Position numbers and translations under genes: made by a program
Part shown: positions 8,307 through 17,777 of the stretch, in pieces
How positions within the stretch are numbered: the stretch's first letter is position 1
Layout: the number at the start of each line of letters is the position of its first letter
Notes under the pieces: generated by a model
What the model was told of the DNA's origin: nothing
The model's input: only the letters and a program-made list of their open reading frames with translations
Databases searched by the model: none
IMG/VR virus record: IMGVR_UViG_3300013233_000246
Location: 1 to 64,000 of that record
DNA: 64,000 nt
Strand: one strand, 5' to 3'
Origin: a virus

Positions 8307-8314
8307 CATAAATA
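8307..8314 (+). promoter_or_regulatory. T4-like late promoter
   Basis: CATAAATA followed by C, 26 bases before the ATG at 8341; GGAG ribosome site at 8328-8331. Confidence 0.55.
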
Positions 8315-8340
8315 CATCAATATAATCGGAGTGTTTATTG

Positions 8341-11300
8341 ATGTCATCCTTTGAAAGCATCCAAGATGCCGCTTTTGCGCTAAAGGCAGAAGGGCAAGAA
8401 ATAAAAATTAAGCTAAAAAAAGGCGTTCCTGCCACCGGGCAAGCGACTGTAGAATGGACTATCCCTAAGCCAGCTCAGGGATGTGAATCATCTGATACGG
8501 GCGCGTATGCTGGTATTTTAATACTAATTTCACCAGAACCAATGACAGGTGCTAATGTACCACAAGACGGAACAGTATATGTCGCCGACCCTACTGCTGA
8601 TTACGATTTATCAACTGCTGATAAAATAGGTAACGCTTATGTTGTTGGTGCTTTTTATGAATGTGAAGAAAAAGCACGCGGTGAATCCTTAACAACATCA
8701 TTAGTTATAAGTGATATGAATGCAGGTGAAGTTTATTATGTTGCTGGTTATGCTTTGGATTGTCAGAATAGATATCATTCTGATGGTATACGTGCATATT
8801 CAGATAGATTTGGTTCTAAGACAGGGAGCGACCTTGCCGCAAAACAAATTATTGATCTCGGTGAAGCTGGCGCGGGCGTATTACCGACAGATGGCACGGG
8901 ACTTATCCCTGGTGTGAATTATGAATTTGATGTCATCTACGACAATACTTTCCCTGATGGTACGGACTTTAAAACAATACCAGTTAACATTGATGGTATT
9001 AATGGTGGCACATATGAAAATCTTTTAATTGAGATTCGCGATGCAATAGCCCTTGCAAATAATCCAACACAATCACCAATCGCCCCTGGTTCTGGTAGTT
9101 TTTATTGGAACGCAGTAGAAGAACAACTTTATCAATTTGATGGACAATCGTACACTGCAATAGATTCAATAAATGAACCTATCGACCCATCTGTAATCAC
9201 GCCAGGTACGTATTGGTATGAAACAACTACTGGTATTTTATATCGTTTTAATATACCAAGCCCCACAGGATGGAATGTTATACCATTAACCACTAGCGAA
9301 TCAGATCCAACAAATCCTGATTGTGAATCCTATTGGTTTGATGGTGTTATTGGTAGGCAGTGGAACGGATCAACGTGGTGTGAAACACCTACAACAATTT
9401 CTATTACAGATCCGAGTGATTGTCCAATATTAGCATGTGGTACTTATTGGTTTGATGAAATCAATAGTATATTAAAGGTATGGAATGAAGTTGGCACAAC
9501 ATGGGATGTAACTACTGCTATTTTTTGGGATGAAGCGCCCAACAATATTTCAAATGGTACTTATTGGTTTGATGATGTTGTTGGAAAGTTATTCATCCGA
9601 AATGCTGGAATGTGGGTAGATATAACAATCACCACAAAAATTCAAACAATTGAACCATCGCCAAAAGTAGATGGTATGTTGTGGTATAATCCAGAAACGG
9701 AAGAACTTAAACGATACGTTTTGGCAATATCAGATTGGGTAGATGAGAAAGTTTTGGTTTGGTCTGAAGATCCAACCAATATTGAATCTTGTGATTTGTG
9801 GTGGAACTCTGTAAATGATAAGCTTTATACATGGGATTCAGCAAACAATGAATGGGATGAAGTAGCTGTCTTTATACAAAGTGCAATTGACCCATCAAAC
9901 GCAGCTATTATTGGTATTGGTGATTTGTGGTATAATCCAACAATATCTAAACTATTTAAATGGGATGGTAGTATTTGGGTTGAAGTTAATCATATTTCAA
10001 AAGCTACTGACCCTCGTGTAATAGCTTTGGGTGATTCTTGGTATATGCCATCAACAAATAAATGGTTTGTTTGGGACACACCAAATGCTGGCTGGAATGA
10101 AATAAATCCAATTGATTCTGAGTTTGATCCTACAAGTATTCCAAGCGGAACTTATTGGTATGATACATTAAATAATGCATTGTTTGTTCGTAATGGTGTT
10201 GTGTGGGAAACTGTTTTATTTTCAACACAACCATTTGTCCCAATGCGTGGAGAACAATGGTATGATTCTTTAAATAGAATTTTATATGAATGGACTGGAA
10301 CAATGTGGGAAGAAGCAATCCCTGTTGCAATGGTCAATTTTAATTCAAAAGGTGGTATAACTTTCACATCTTCTGAAGCAGGCAGTCACGCAGTAGTTAT
10401 TATTCCAGCTCCAGAAGGAAATGTTTCTAACTTTACACCATGTTCTATAGGAACTGGTTTTGCATTTCAAGGAGTGGATGATATAGGTGCTGCACAATGT
10501 CAGTTCAATAACAAATCAAATATTGGTAGGATATACACAGCACGTGATATTCCAAATAATTCATATTTGTGGAGTAATTTATCATTTCCAGGTGGTGTAT
10601 TATTACCAGAAGGAGGGAACGATGGTCAATCAGGTGTACCTTCTTATCTTGAAGTTGGGGTTGGTACGGATGGTTCACCCGATGAACGCCGTGAACTTAT
10701 GGATAGTATTCGTAGGCAATTAGGACATCCAACAGTAACAGTAGAATTAGATAATGTACAATTGGATACTTGTGTCAACATCGCATTGGAAACATTTAGA
10801 CAACGTGCAGCCGCTGCCACAAGACGTGGATTCTTTTTTATGGATATTGAACCAGGAAAACAACAATATCTTATGACAAATAAAGTAATCGGTTATAATA
10901 GAATCGTAACTGTAATGTCTGCATATAGATTTACGTCTGCGTTTTTATCATCTGCACACGGTGCTGGCGCATACGGTCAGATTGTATTACAACATTTATA
11001 TAATATGGGAACGTATGATTTAACGTCTTTCCATTTGGTTAGTCAATATGTTGAGCAATTGGAAATGTTATTTGCTACACGATTAACATACGGTTTTCAT
11101 GAACACAACAGAATATTATCTTTTTATCATGCGTTTACAAGAACAGAGAAAGTTCTTTTGGATTGTATGGTGGAAAGAACAGAACAAGATTTACTCAAAG
11201 ATAGATATAGTAAAATGTGGATAGAACGGTATGCATTGTCGGAGGCTATGATGATGTTATCACATATTCGTGGTAAGTTTGCCTCATTGCCGGGAGCAGG

Positions 11301-11439
11301 CGGTGGTGTTTCTTTGAATGCCGCAGAATTAGTAACATTGGGTCAATCTTATCGTGAGGATTGCTTATTACAATTAGATGAATTTGTAGCTGATACACCA
11401 GAAGATGTAGGCCTACATAGTACATTCATATTAGGATAA
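8341..11439 (+). CDS. Giant virion protein: W/Y-repeat region fused to neck-like domain
   Basis: ATG at 8341 (1032 residues). Residues 1-~230 look like an immunoglobulin/fibronectin-type beta region. Residues ~240-660 hold about eleven imperfect ~40-residue repeats of the form DPxxIxxGTYWYDxxxxxLYxW...W, rich in Trp and Tyr. Another beta domain fills ~661-764. Residues ~765-1032 (ERRELMDSIRRQLGHPTVTV ... DNVQLDTCVNIALETFRQ) have the helical layout of T4-type neck/connector proteins (gp13-like), and the gene stands before 15, 18 and 19. The neck assignment rests on that domain and gene order. The repeats may decorate the neck or bind surfaces, as whisker-like appendages; inferred. Confidence 0.6.
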   Translation: MSSFESIQDAAFALKAEGQEIKIKLKKGVPATGQATVEWTIPKPAQGCESSDTGAYAGILILISPEPMTGANVPQDGTVYVADPTADYDLSTADKIGNAYVVGAFYECEEKARGESLTTSLVISDMNAGEVYYVAGYALDCQNRYHSDGIRAYSDRFGSKTGSDLAAKQIIDLGEAGAGVLPTDGTGLIPGVNYEFDVIYDNTFPDGTDFKTIPVNIDGINGGTYENLLIEIRDAIALANNPTQSPIAPGSGSFYWNAVEEQLYQFDGQSYTAIDSINEPIDPSVITPGTYWYETTTGILYRFNIPSPTGWNVIPLTTSESDPTNPDCESYWFDGVIGRQWNGSTWCETPTTISITDPSDCPILACGTYWFDEINSILKVWNEVGTTWDVTTAIFWDEAPNNISNGTYWFDDVVGKLFIRNAGMWVDITITTKIQTIEPSPKVDGMLWYNPETEELKRYVLAISDWVDEKVLVWSEDPTNIESCDLWWNSVNDKLYTWDSANNEWDEVAVFIQSAIDPSNAAIIGIGDLWYNPTISKLFKWDGSIWVEVNHISKATDPRVIALGDSWYMPSTNKWFVWDTPNAGWNEINPIDSEFDPTSIPSGTYWYDTLNNALFVRNGVVWETVLFSTQPFVPMRGEQWYDSLNRILYEWTGTMWEEAIPVAMVNFNSKGGITFTSSEAGSHAVVIIPAPEGNVSNFTPCSIGTGFAFQGVDDIGAAQCQFNNKSNIGRIYTARDIPNNSYLWSNLSFPGGVLLPEGGNDGQSGVPSYLEVGVGTDGSPDERRELMDSIRRQLGHPTVTVELDNVQLDTCVNIALETFRQRAAAATRRGFFFMDIEPGKQQYLMTNKVIGYNRIVTVMSAYRFTSAFLSSAHGAGAYGQIVLQHLYNMGTYDLTSFHLVSQYVEQLEMLFATRLTYGFHEHNRILSFYHAFTRTEKVLLDCMVERTEQDLLKDRYSKMWIERYALSEAMMMLSHIRGKFASLPGAGGGVSLNAAELVTLGQSYREDCLLQLDEFVADTPEDVGLHSTFILG

Positions 11440-11455
11440 ATTAAAGGAGAAAAAA

Positions 11456-12172
11456 ATGTCCATATTAAAAAAAGTATTAAATGAACTGAGTCCTTATGGT
11501 GAAATGGGTTTGCCCACAGGTCAGGGTTCGCAAGGAATTGGAAATGAAGATTCACAACAAAAAAACACCAAACTTACTGCGGCGTATAAGCTACAGAAAT
11601 TGGCACAAAATCATCAGACTGATATGCAGGGAAATGCACCACAAAGTTTAAATGATAGACTTCGGCACCATACCCGTGCGGAAGAAGAAGAAAATGATAT
11701 GAATTATGATATGGGTGGTGGCGAAGATTATCCATCTGATGAAGAAATGGGCGGCATGGAAGATGAAATAAACCAAACATCAATGAATGATATGAGTATG
11801 GACGACATGGGCATGGATGTTGGTGAGGATGGTGTAGATATAGAAGAAGTTAAAAACTTTTTTACTGACAATCCATCACCAACAGATGAAGAAATTGCAC
11901 AATATGCAGGTGAGCGGGGAATTGAAATGGATCAATTGCGCCAAGAAGTCTATGCACTAATTCAATCACTACTGGATGCTGCTAAAGGTGATGAAGAAAT
12001 GGGCATGGATGATACCCAAGGCATGGATGACATGGACGGTATGAGTAGTGATGATGACATGTCAGCTGACGAAGAAGATATGGGTGATGAACAGAGTGGT
12101 CTTAATACTAAGTTTGATTTTTCCTCTGGCATTGACGACGATGAATTTGAAATTAGATCTAAACTGAGATAA
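11456..12172 (+). CDS. Acidic Met-rich virion-associated protein
   Basis: A 238-residue, very acidic protein with Met/Asp/Gly low-complexity blocks on both sides of one folded segment, NPSPTDEEIAQYAGERGIEM...LRQEVYALIQSLL (residues ~138-171). That segment resembles a small helical domain I associate with DUF5661-type proteins of T4-like marine phages. The N-terminus MSILKKVLNE|LS fits a gp21-type (L/I)-x-Glu site. Strong AAAGGAG ribosome site; follows the neck fusion gene by 16 bases. Function unknown; packaging as an internal or core protein is possible. Confidence 0.6.
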   Translation: MSILKKVLNELSPYGEMGLPTGQGSQGIGNEDSQQKNTKLTAAYKLQKLAQNHQTDMQGNAPQSLNDRLRHHTRAEEEENDMNYDMGGGEDYPSDEEMGGMEDEINQTSMNDMSMDDMGMDVGEDGVDIEEVKNFFTDNPSPTDEEIAQYAGERGIEMDQLRQEVYALIQSLLDAAKGDEEMGMDDTQGMDDMDGMSSDDDMSADEEDMGDEQSGLNTKFDFSSGIDDDEFEIRSKLR

Positions 12173-12174
12173 AA

Positions 12175-12738
12175 ATGCTTTTACGTGAAATACATGTTGA
12201 TAATTTTAAGATGGCGATGGGAACATTGTATGAAGAATGGCAACAACATGTAGACCATACACGATCATCTCGGTTTGTTCCGAAGGAGTATGATGATATG
12301 GAAGGCGGTGCGTTTTGGATAAACGCATATACTAATGACATTCTACAAGGACAGTTGTCGCATGTGGAAATGATCCGACAAAACCCAAAAGTTTTTGGGT
12401 TAACGGATGACGGTATGCCTGTTGGAGATTTAGAAGACTTTGGAATAGATGACCCTGAGTATGAAGCATGGTTGAATAAAAACGACCCCAACACTAGCAA
12501 GATGAAGTATGGTGTTTTTATGGATGGGTGGATTCGTGGTTCTTATGAACAAGATGATTACTTTGAAGTAACAGGAATAAGTCCTGTTATAAAAAAGGCA
12601 TCTGATAAATTAATGGAAATTATAAATTCTGTTAATCCAAAAAAAGTAGTTATTGAAATAATGGATGAAGGAACATATAAAAATACGTTCACATTGCCGG
12701 AAGATAAAGATAAATTAAAAGGATTTATAAGTAAATGA
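12175..12738 (+). CDS. Unknown late protein (187 aa)
   Basis: Not recognised. Begins MLLREIHVDNFKMAM two bases after the preceding stop. Residues ~30-110 are acidic and aromatic (FVPKEYDDMEGGAFW ... GIDDPEYEAWLNK). The C-terminal part (SPVIKKASDKLMEIINSV ... KKVVIEIMDEGTYKNTFTLP) looks alpha/beta. It is translationally coupled to the next virion gene (ATGA overlap), so it probably belongs to head or neck assembly. Confidence 0.6.
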   Translation: MLLREIHVDNFKMAMGTLYEEWQQHVDHTRSSRFVPKEYDDMEGGAFWINAYTNDILQGQLSHVEMIRQNPKVFGLTDDGMPVGDLEDFGIDDPEYEAWLNKNDPNTSKMKYGVFMDGWIRGSYEQDDYFEVTGISPVIKKASDKLMEIINSVNPKKVVIEIMDEGTYKNTFTLPEDKDKLKGFISK

Positions 12739-14429
12739 AAGAATGCAACGGCTTCGCTGATTCGTGTACGGGAACAGTAGGACCCAAATTTGACAACCCT
12801 ACAGATGCCCCGAACGGTGGTGCACCTTGTGGCACAAGTCTTGTGTCCGACAGAGATATCTCTGCTGGTTCAATAAAGTGTAGTGGGTTTAGTTTACAAA
12901 ATAATAATGCTAATGATTTCATAGAAGATGTCGTTGAAGAAGCTTTAAATATAGGCGGCGCTGATTTAAATATCTATAAGCTTTTGGGTGTACACGAACA
13001 AGGAAAATTAGTTGATTGTACAGGTAGAGGAAACCCTATTTCAAATGGTGATGCCGCCAATTTTCCAGCTTCAAATGCATTTGATAAATTTATAACGGAA
13101 TGGCGTTCAGTGCAAAAGGGAGCAGGTGTAATTCCATCTGCGTATATTGGTTATGACTTTGGTAATATAAAAACAAACGATGATTCCAGACCTTCATATG
13201 GTGTAGAAACCAGCATATTTAAACACATTGCTACTATAGCTATCAAACAAAGCACAAATTCTAATAGTAGAGTAACCCGTGCCCGCATAGAACGTTCTGA
13301 TGATGGTAAAAAATGGTATGGTGTATCTGTAGTAAATTTTCCAGATGATGATTGTCTTAATACTATACAATTTAAACACTCTGTGCCATCGAGATATTGG
13401 CGAATACGACCAATAGACTTCGCAGGTACAACAACTAACGACTCGTGGTCTGTTGTAGCTATACAAATGTTTCACAATTATATTGCTACAGAAATTAACA
13501 ATATTCAAGATAAGGTATTATTGGAAAATCGTGATAGGGACTATGCTGACGAAAATATAACAATAAAAGGTTATTATGATTTAACGGATGTACCAACAGA
13601 ATTGTCTGCATTTGGTATAGAATTACCATCACTAACAATGTATATGACTGTAAGTTTTTCTGCGTGTGTTAAGTTGTTAGGTCGCCCCTTGGTAATTGGT
13701 GATATAATGGAGATACCAAGTGAAGCTCAATATTCCGCCGAGTTGAAAAAAATACTTAAATGGATGGAAGTAACTGATGTGTCATGGTCACCAGAAGGAT
13801 ATACCCCAGGTTGGCGACCAACATTGCTTCGTATAGTAGCACAACCGGCATATGCAACTCAAGAAACCCAAGACATATTTGGTGATTTAGATGAAGCATT
13901 GCCAGATGAATTAGGTACTGTTAAAGGTGGTGATGGTAATAGCCCAATATATCAGGATTATTTTGCTGTTAGTCAAACATTGGAAGCTGAAGCAAAAGAT
14001 GCCGTACCTGAACGTGGTGCAGAGGCATCCAGTCATGTTCGCCAATTTGAACAAGATGAAATTGATACAGCGGCTGAACAAGGTGTTGATATAACTAAAA
14101 TAGGTTTAAACCCTCGCGGATTATATGTGGAAGATGCTATGCCACCAAACAATGCACCGTTTACAGAAGATACTGATTTTCCTAATAGTCCAAAGCATGG
14201 TGATTATCATAGGATGACATATGCGGGACTTTCAAAGGATATACCAGCACGGCTTTATCGTTACTCTGAATCTAAAGGAAGATGGATATATTTGGAAACA
14301 GACTTACGTGCACAATATAATCCAGCCAAACCAATTTTAAAAGAATTTATAACATCACCAAATGCAGTTGATGAAGACTCTATAACACAAACCCGCGAAA
14401 GAATCAGCGATAATTGTGAGGAAAATTGA
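12735..14429 (+). CDS. Neck/virion protein with discoidin-like domain (possibly gp14-like)
   Basis: A 564-residue protein with many Cys near the start. Residues ~85-255 read like an F5/8 type C (discoidin) domain: ASNAFD ... SAYIGYDFG ... RARIERSDDGKKWYGV ... RYWRIRPIDFAG ... VVAIQMFHN. Residues ~300-375 (LPSLTMYMTVSFSACVKLLGRPLVIGD..EIP ... EVTDVSWSPEGYTPGWRPTLLRI) resemble the conserved part of neck proteins in T4-like marine phages. ATGA overlap with genes on both sides; next is gene 15. The discoidin fold suggests surface or glycan contact. The gp14 equivalence is a guess from position. Confidence 0.55.
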   Translation: MKECNGFADSCTGTVGPKFDNPTDAPNGGAPCGTSLVSDRDISAGSIKCSGFSLQNNNANDFIEDVVEEALNIGGADLNIYKLLGVHEQGKLVDCTGRGNPISNGDAANFPASNAFDKFITEWRSVQKGAGVIPSAYIGYDFGNIKTNDDSRPSYGVETSIFKHIATIAIKQSTNSNSRVTRARIERSDDGKKWYGVSVVNFPDDDCLNTIQFKHSVPSRYWRIRPIDFAGTTTNDSWSVVAIQMFHNYIATEINNIQDKVLLENRDRDYADENITIKGYYDLTDVPTELSAFGIELPSLTMYMTVSFSACVKLLGRPLVIGDIMEIPSEAQYSAELKKILKWMEVTDVSWSPEGYTPGWRPTLLRIVAQPAYATQETQDIFGDLDEALPDELGTVKGGDGNSPIYQDYFAVSQTLEAEAKDAVPERGAEASSHVRQFEQDEIDTAAEQGVDITKIGLNPRGLYVEDAMPPNNAPFTEDTDFPNSPKHGDYHRMTYAGLSKDIPARLYRYSESKGRWIYLETDLRAQYNPAKPILKEFITSPNAVDEDSITQTRERISDNCEEN

Positions 14430-15199
14430 TGGCTACTACAATTCTAAATGACTATTATTATGATGAACAGTTTCGCTCATATATAGTGCAATTTGCCGCA
14501 GTTTTTGCTGGCATTAAAGTAATGATTGGTCAAAATGAAGATACAAAACCAAAACTTATAACAGTGCCAATTAAAAATGCAAGCTCTGATAGGGTAGTTG
14601 GTTCTATTATAGGTGAGCAATCACAAAACAAACCACTACGTATACCTATAATGTCATTTCAGCTTGTTGGGATAGATCAAGCCCCAGAGCGAAGAAAGGG
14701 TATTGGATTTGTTAAACGAAATACTTATATGCCAACAGGTGGAAGCTTTCCTGATGATATGACAGTTGTAGAACAGCGTCAACCAGTGCCATATAAAATG
14801 CAGTTTGAATTAGCTATATGGACAAGTAATCAAGATCAACATTATCAAATAGTAGAACAGATATTGACATTGTTTAATCCAATATTGCAGTTACAGACAT
14901 CAGATGAATTGTTTGATACTACGAGAATAACATCCATGGAATTAATTGATGTTAGGCTTGAAGAGAATGTACCACAAGGTACAGATAGAAGATTGATACA
15001 AACAAGGATGGGATTTGTAGTGGATTTATATTTATCTACTGCTGCTATCACTCACAATAACTATGTTAAGGATATATATGTACGAATTGGTGCAATCGGA
15101 ACAAATAGTACAAATTCTTATAATATTATATCGGATCTGGATGCACAGGGAGAAGAATACGAGAAAGTATTCACAACTGATGATATAGATGTAACCTAA
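14429..15199 (+). CDS. 15: Tail sheath stabiliser and completion protein (gp15)
   Basis: ATG at 14429 overlaps the preceding TGA. The 256-residue protein (T4 gp15: 272) carries the family pattern LNDYYYDEQFRSYIVQFAAVFAGIKV, VPIKNASSDRVV, PIMSFQLVGID, KRNTYMPTGG and PYKMQFELAIWTSNQDQHYQIVEQIL. gp15 caps the finished tail tube and sheath and forms the docking face for the head. Followed by a consensus late promoter and the sheath gene. Confidence 0.9.
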   Translation: MATTILNDYYYDEQFRSYIVQFAAVFAGIKVMIGQNEDTKPKLITVPIKNASSDRVVGSIIGEQSQNKPLRIPIMSFQLVGIDQAPERRKGIGFVKRNTYMPTGGSFPDDMTVVEQRQPVPYKMQFELAIWTSNQDQHYQIVEQILTLFNPILQLQTSDELFDTTRITSMELIDVRLEENVPQGTDRRLIQTRMGFVVDLYLSTAAITHNNYVKDIYVRIGAIGTNSTNSYNIISDLDAQGEEYEKVFTTDDIDVT

Positions 15200-15230
15200 T
15201 AGCTTAAATTTGTTTGTTTTTGGGATATGT

Positions 15231-15238
15231 TATAAATA
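15231..15238 (+). promoter_or_regulatory. Consensus T4 late promoter before gene 18
   Basis: Exact TATAAATA followed by CT, 51 bases before the sheath gene ATG. Confidence 0.75.
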
Positions 15239-15288
15239 CTAATAACCACATACGTGGAAGGATTTTAAATGGTTAAGGAGAACTAACT

Positions 15289-17064
15289 ATGGCAACTTTG
15301 GTAAGCGCAGGTGTAAGTGTAACGGTAACAGATGAAAGTTTCTTCATCCCTGTATCTGCACCCACCGTACCTTTATTTTTTATTGCTACACAAGACGAAA
15401 AATTACAATCTGATGGCTTGACGCCAGCATCTGGCACATTTGAACATGGTGTTATACGAACAGTAACAAGTCTTCAGCAAAGTACAGAACTTTATGGTAT
15501 TCCAAGCTTCTTAGAAGATGCTGGAAGCGGTGCTCCTCACCATGGTGATGCACGAAATGAATATGGTGTATTTGCATTAAATCAATATTTGGGTCTTGGA
15601 AACAAGGCATATGTTATTCGTGCAAATGTAAATCTTAATGATAATTTGACAGATCTTCGTACTTTATGGGATACAAAATTTGCAGAAGCAAAAATTGTCC
15701 TTGAAAATCTTATTCAAAATTTTATCAATGAAAAAGATGCAATTGGTACTGGTTCACCAGCAGTTCCAAATCCACCAGGTACTACAACAACAGTAACAGC
15801 AGCAGAATTGCAATCATTGGCAAACACTGCAACGCAAGATTTATTTAATTCGTCTTCTTTTACTAATATTGAAACCGACTTTTTTGGTTCTATAATAATT
15901 GCTTCAGCATTGAACGTTTATGGTTCTGGTTATAACTTACCACCAACAGGTGTTTATGATAGTTTTAATTTTATTTCTGCTAACATTGCATTACCAGCAT
16001 ACGCTTCATATCCAGGTGGTGGTACAGTAGCGGGTGAATTTACACCACAAGAAGGCGGAGATTTCTTAGTTGCGACTGGCGATGATATGAAATTTACACT
16101 AGAATTCTTGAATGGTACCAGTCTCGGAGCAAATGATGCGGCTCGTCGTAATTCAATCGTTACTGCATTACAAGCGGCAGTTAACAGCAATACTGGTATT
16201 CGCGCCGAATCTTTTGATTACAACCTAATTACATGTCCTGGTTATCCAGAAGTGGCAGATGAACTTCTAACACTTGTTGCTGATATGCAGGATGAAGCTA
16301 TGGTAATATCAGACACACCGATGAACTTGGATGTTGATGGTATTACAAACCCATCTACTGGTTGGGCAGCAAGTACTGCTCGTCAACGCAGTAACCATAT
16401 AGCATACTATTATCCATCAGCTCAAGCATCCAATTTGGATGGTAAGAATGTGGTTTGTGCAGCATCGGGTGTAGCACTTAGAACTTATACATTCAGTGAT
16501 AACGTTTCATTCTTGTGGTTCGCACCAGCAGGAATACGTCGTGGACTGATTTCGGGCGTTTCAGATCTTGGTTACGTTACGGGGGCACTTGGTACACCAA
16601 CAACATTTGAGCCATTGGCACTTAATCCCGGTGAACGCGATGCGCTGTATCAATATGCAGCTGGTAGTGATATAAATCCATTAGTATTTTTCCCAGGTCA
16701 GGGTTTTGTTGTTTGGGGGCAGAAGATGTCTACGCCAGCAGCATCAGCACTTGATAGGGTAAACGTTTCTCGATTGGTTAAATATATTAAACGCCAATTA
16801 AGAAAGAATACATTAGCATTCGTTTTTGAACCCAATGACGCATTGACCCGTGATAATCTTAAAGCGGTTGTTGATAATTTCTTGGGTGATTTAATTGTTA
16901 AGCGCGGTTTATATGATTTTGTTACTGTTTGTGATGAAAGCAATAATACACCAGATCGGATTGATAGAAATGAAATGTATATAGATGTTGCAATAAAACC
17001 AGTTAAAGCAGCTGAATTTTTATACATACCAATTCGTGTAGTAGCAACTGGTGCATCAATTTAA
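15289..17064 (+). CDS. 18: Tail sheath protein (gp18)
   Basis: 591 residues (T4 gp18: 659). The N-terminus (LVSAGVSVTVTDESFF) and the C-terminal core (VSRLVKYIKRQL ... LAFVFEPNDALTRDNLKAVVDNFLGDLIVKRGL, then DVAIKPVKAAEFLYIPIRV) are typical of contractile-sheath subunits. The protruding middle domains differ from T4. Contraction of the sheath drives the tube through the host envelope. Strong AAGGAG site; gene 19 follows 23 bases later and is probably cotranscribed. Confidence 0.93.
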   Translation: MATLVSAGVSVTVTDESFFIPVSAPTVPLFFIATQDEKLQSDGLTPASGTFEHGVIRTVTSLQQSTELYGIPSFLEDAGSGAPHHGDARNEYGVFALNQYLGLGNKAYVIRANVNLNDNLTDLRTLWDTKFAEAKIVLENLIQNFINEKDAIGTGSPAVPNPPGTTTTVTAAELQSLANTATQDLFNSSSFTNIETDFFGSIIIASALNVYGSGYNLPPTGVYDSFNFISANIALPAYASYPGGGTVAGEFTPQEGGDFLVATGDDMKFTLEFLNGTSLGANDAARRNSIVTALQAAVNSNTGIRAESFDYNLITCPGYPEVADELLTLVADMQDEAMVISDTPMNLDVDGITNPSTGWAASTARQRSNHIAYYYPSAQASNLDGKNVVCAASGVALRTYTFSDNVSFLWFAPAGIRRGLISGVSDLGYVTGALGTPTTFEPLALNPGERDALYQYAAGSDINPLVFFPGQGFVVWGQKMSTPAASALDRVNVSRLVKYIKRQLRKNTLAFVFEPNDALTRDNLKAVVDNFLGDLIVKRGLYDFVTVCDESNNTPDRIDRNEMYIDVAIKPVKAAEFLYIPIRVVATGASI

Positions 17065-17087
17065 TAATACAAGGAAGGAAATAAAAA

Positions 17088-17678
17088 ATGTCTACAATTA
17101 ATGATATGGGAATCCCAGGCGTTGGAAATGGAATTTTACATCCAAAGCAGAAGAACCGTTGGAGAATAACATTTGCTAACCTCGGTGGCGGTGCAGATTC
17201 ACAACCATTAAGTATGCAAGCCATAACTGTTACTCGTCCAATTTTACAGTTTGATGAAATTCAATTAGACCGTTATAATTCGCGTGCATGGATAGCAGGC
17301 AAATATACTTTTGAACCAATCACACTTTCGTTTGAAGATGATGTTAGTGGTACTGCTTCAAGAGTTATTCAGGCACAGTTGCAGAAGCAACAATGGTTAA
17401 TTGGTGCTGAAGGTCAGTGGATGGCAGCAACAGGAGAGGGTTCGCTGTACAAGTTTGTAACATATCTTGATATGTTAGATGGTAACGACCAAGTCACTGA
17501 AAAGTGGACTATTGAAGGTTGTTGGCTACAACAAGTGGATTATACTGATTTGGACGTAGCTTCTGGTGAAGTTGTTCTTATTACAGTTAACTTGCGTTAT
17601 GACCATGCACGACAAGACCTTGAAGGATTTAAATATTCACAAGGTGAAGGTGTCGCTACAGGTGGTTCTGGCGTATAA
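17088..17678 (+). CDS. 19: Tail tube protein (gp19)
   Basis: 196 residues (T4 gp19: 163). Pattern KNRWRITFANL near the start, then TVTRPILQFDEIQLDRYNSRAWIAGKYTFEPITLSFEDD and KFVTYLDMLDG...EKWTIEGCWLQQVDY, as in myoviral tube subunits stacked in hexameric rings. Directly follows the sheath gene and is closed by a terminator. Confidence 0.92.
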   Translation: MSTINDMGIPGVGNGILHPKQKNRWRITFANLGGGADSQPLSMQAITVTRPILQFDEIQLDRYNSRAWIAGKYTFEPITLSFEDDVSGTASRVIQAQLQKQQWLIGAEGQWMAATGEGSLYKFVTYLDMLDGNDQVTEKWTIEGCWLQQVDYTDLDVASGEVVLITVNLRYDHARQDLEGFKYSQGEGVATGGSGV

Positions 17679-17703
17679 CCTTCTATACAGAAGTAAGGTA
17701 CAC

Positions 17704-17730
17704 AAACGGGGACAAAAGTCCCCGTTTTTT
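17704..17730 (+). terminator. Rho-independent terminator after gene 19
   Basis: 10-bp stem AAACGGGGAC/GTCCCCGTTT, loop AAAA, six T. Confidence 0.93.
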
Positions 17731-17746
17731 CTCATTGATAATAATA

Positions 17747-17754
17747 CATAAATA
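17747..17754 (+). promoter_or_regulatory. T4-like late promoter
   Basis: CATAAATA followed by C, right after the gene 19 terminator and 23 bases before the ATG at 17778. Confidence 0.55.
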
Positions 17755-17777
17755 CAACCATAACAGAGGAAGTTAAT

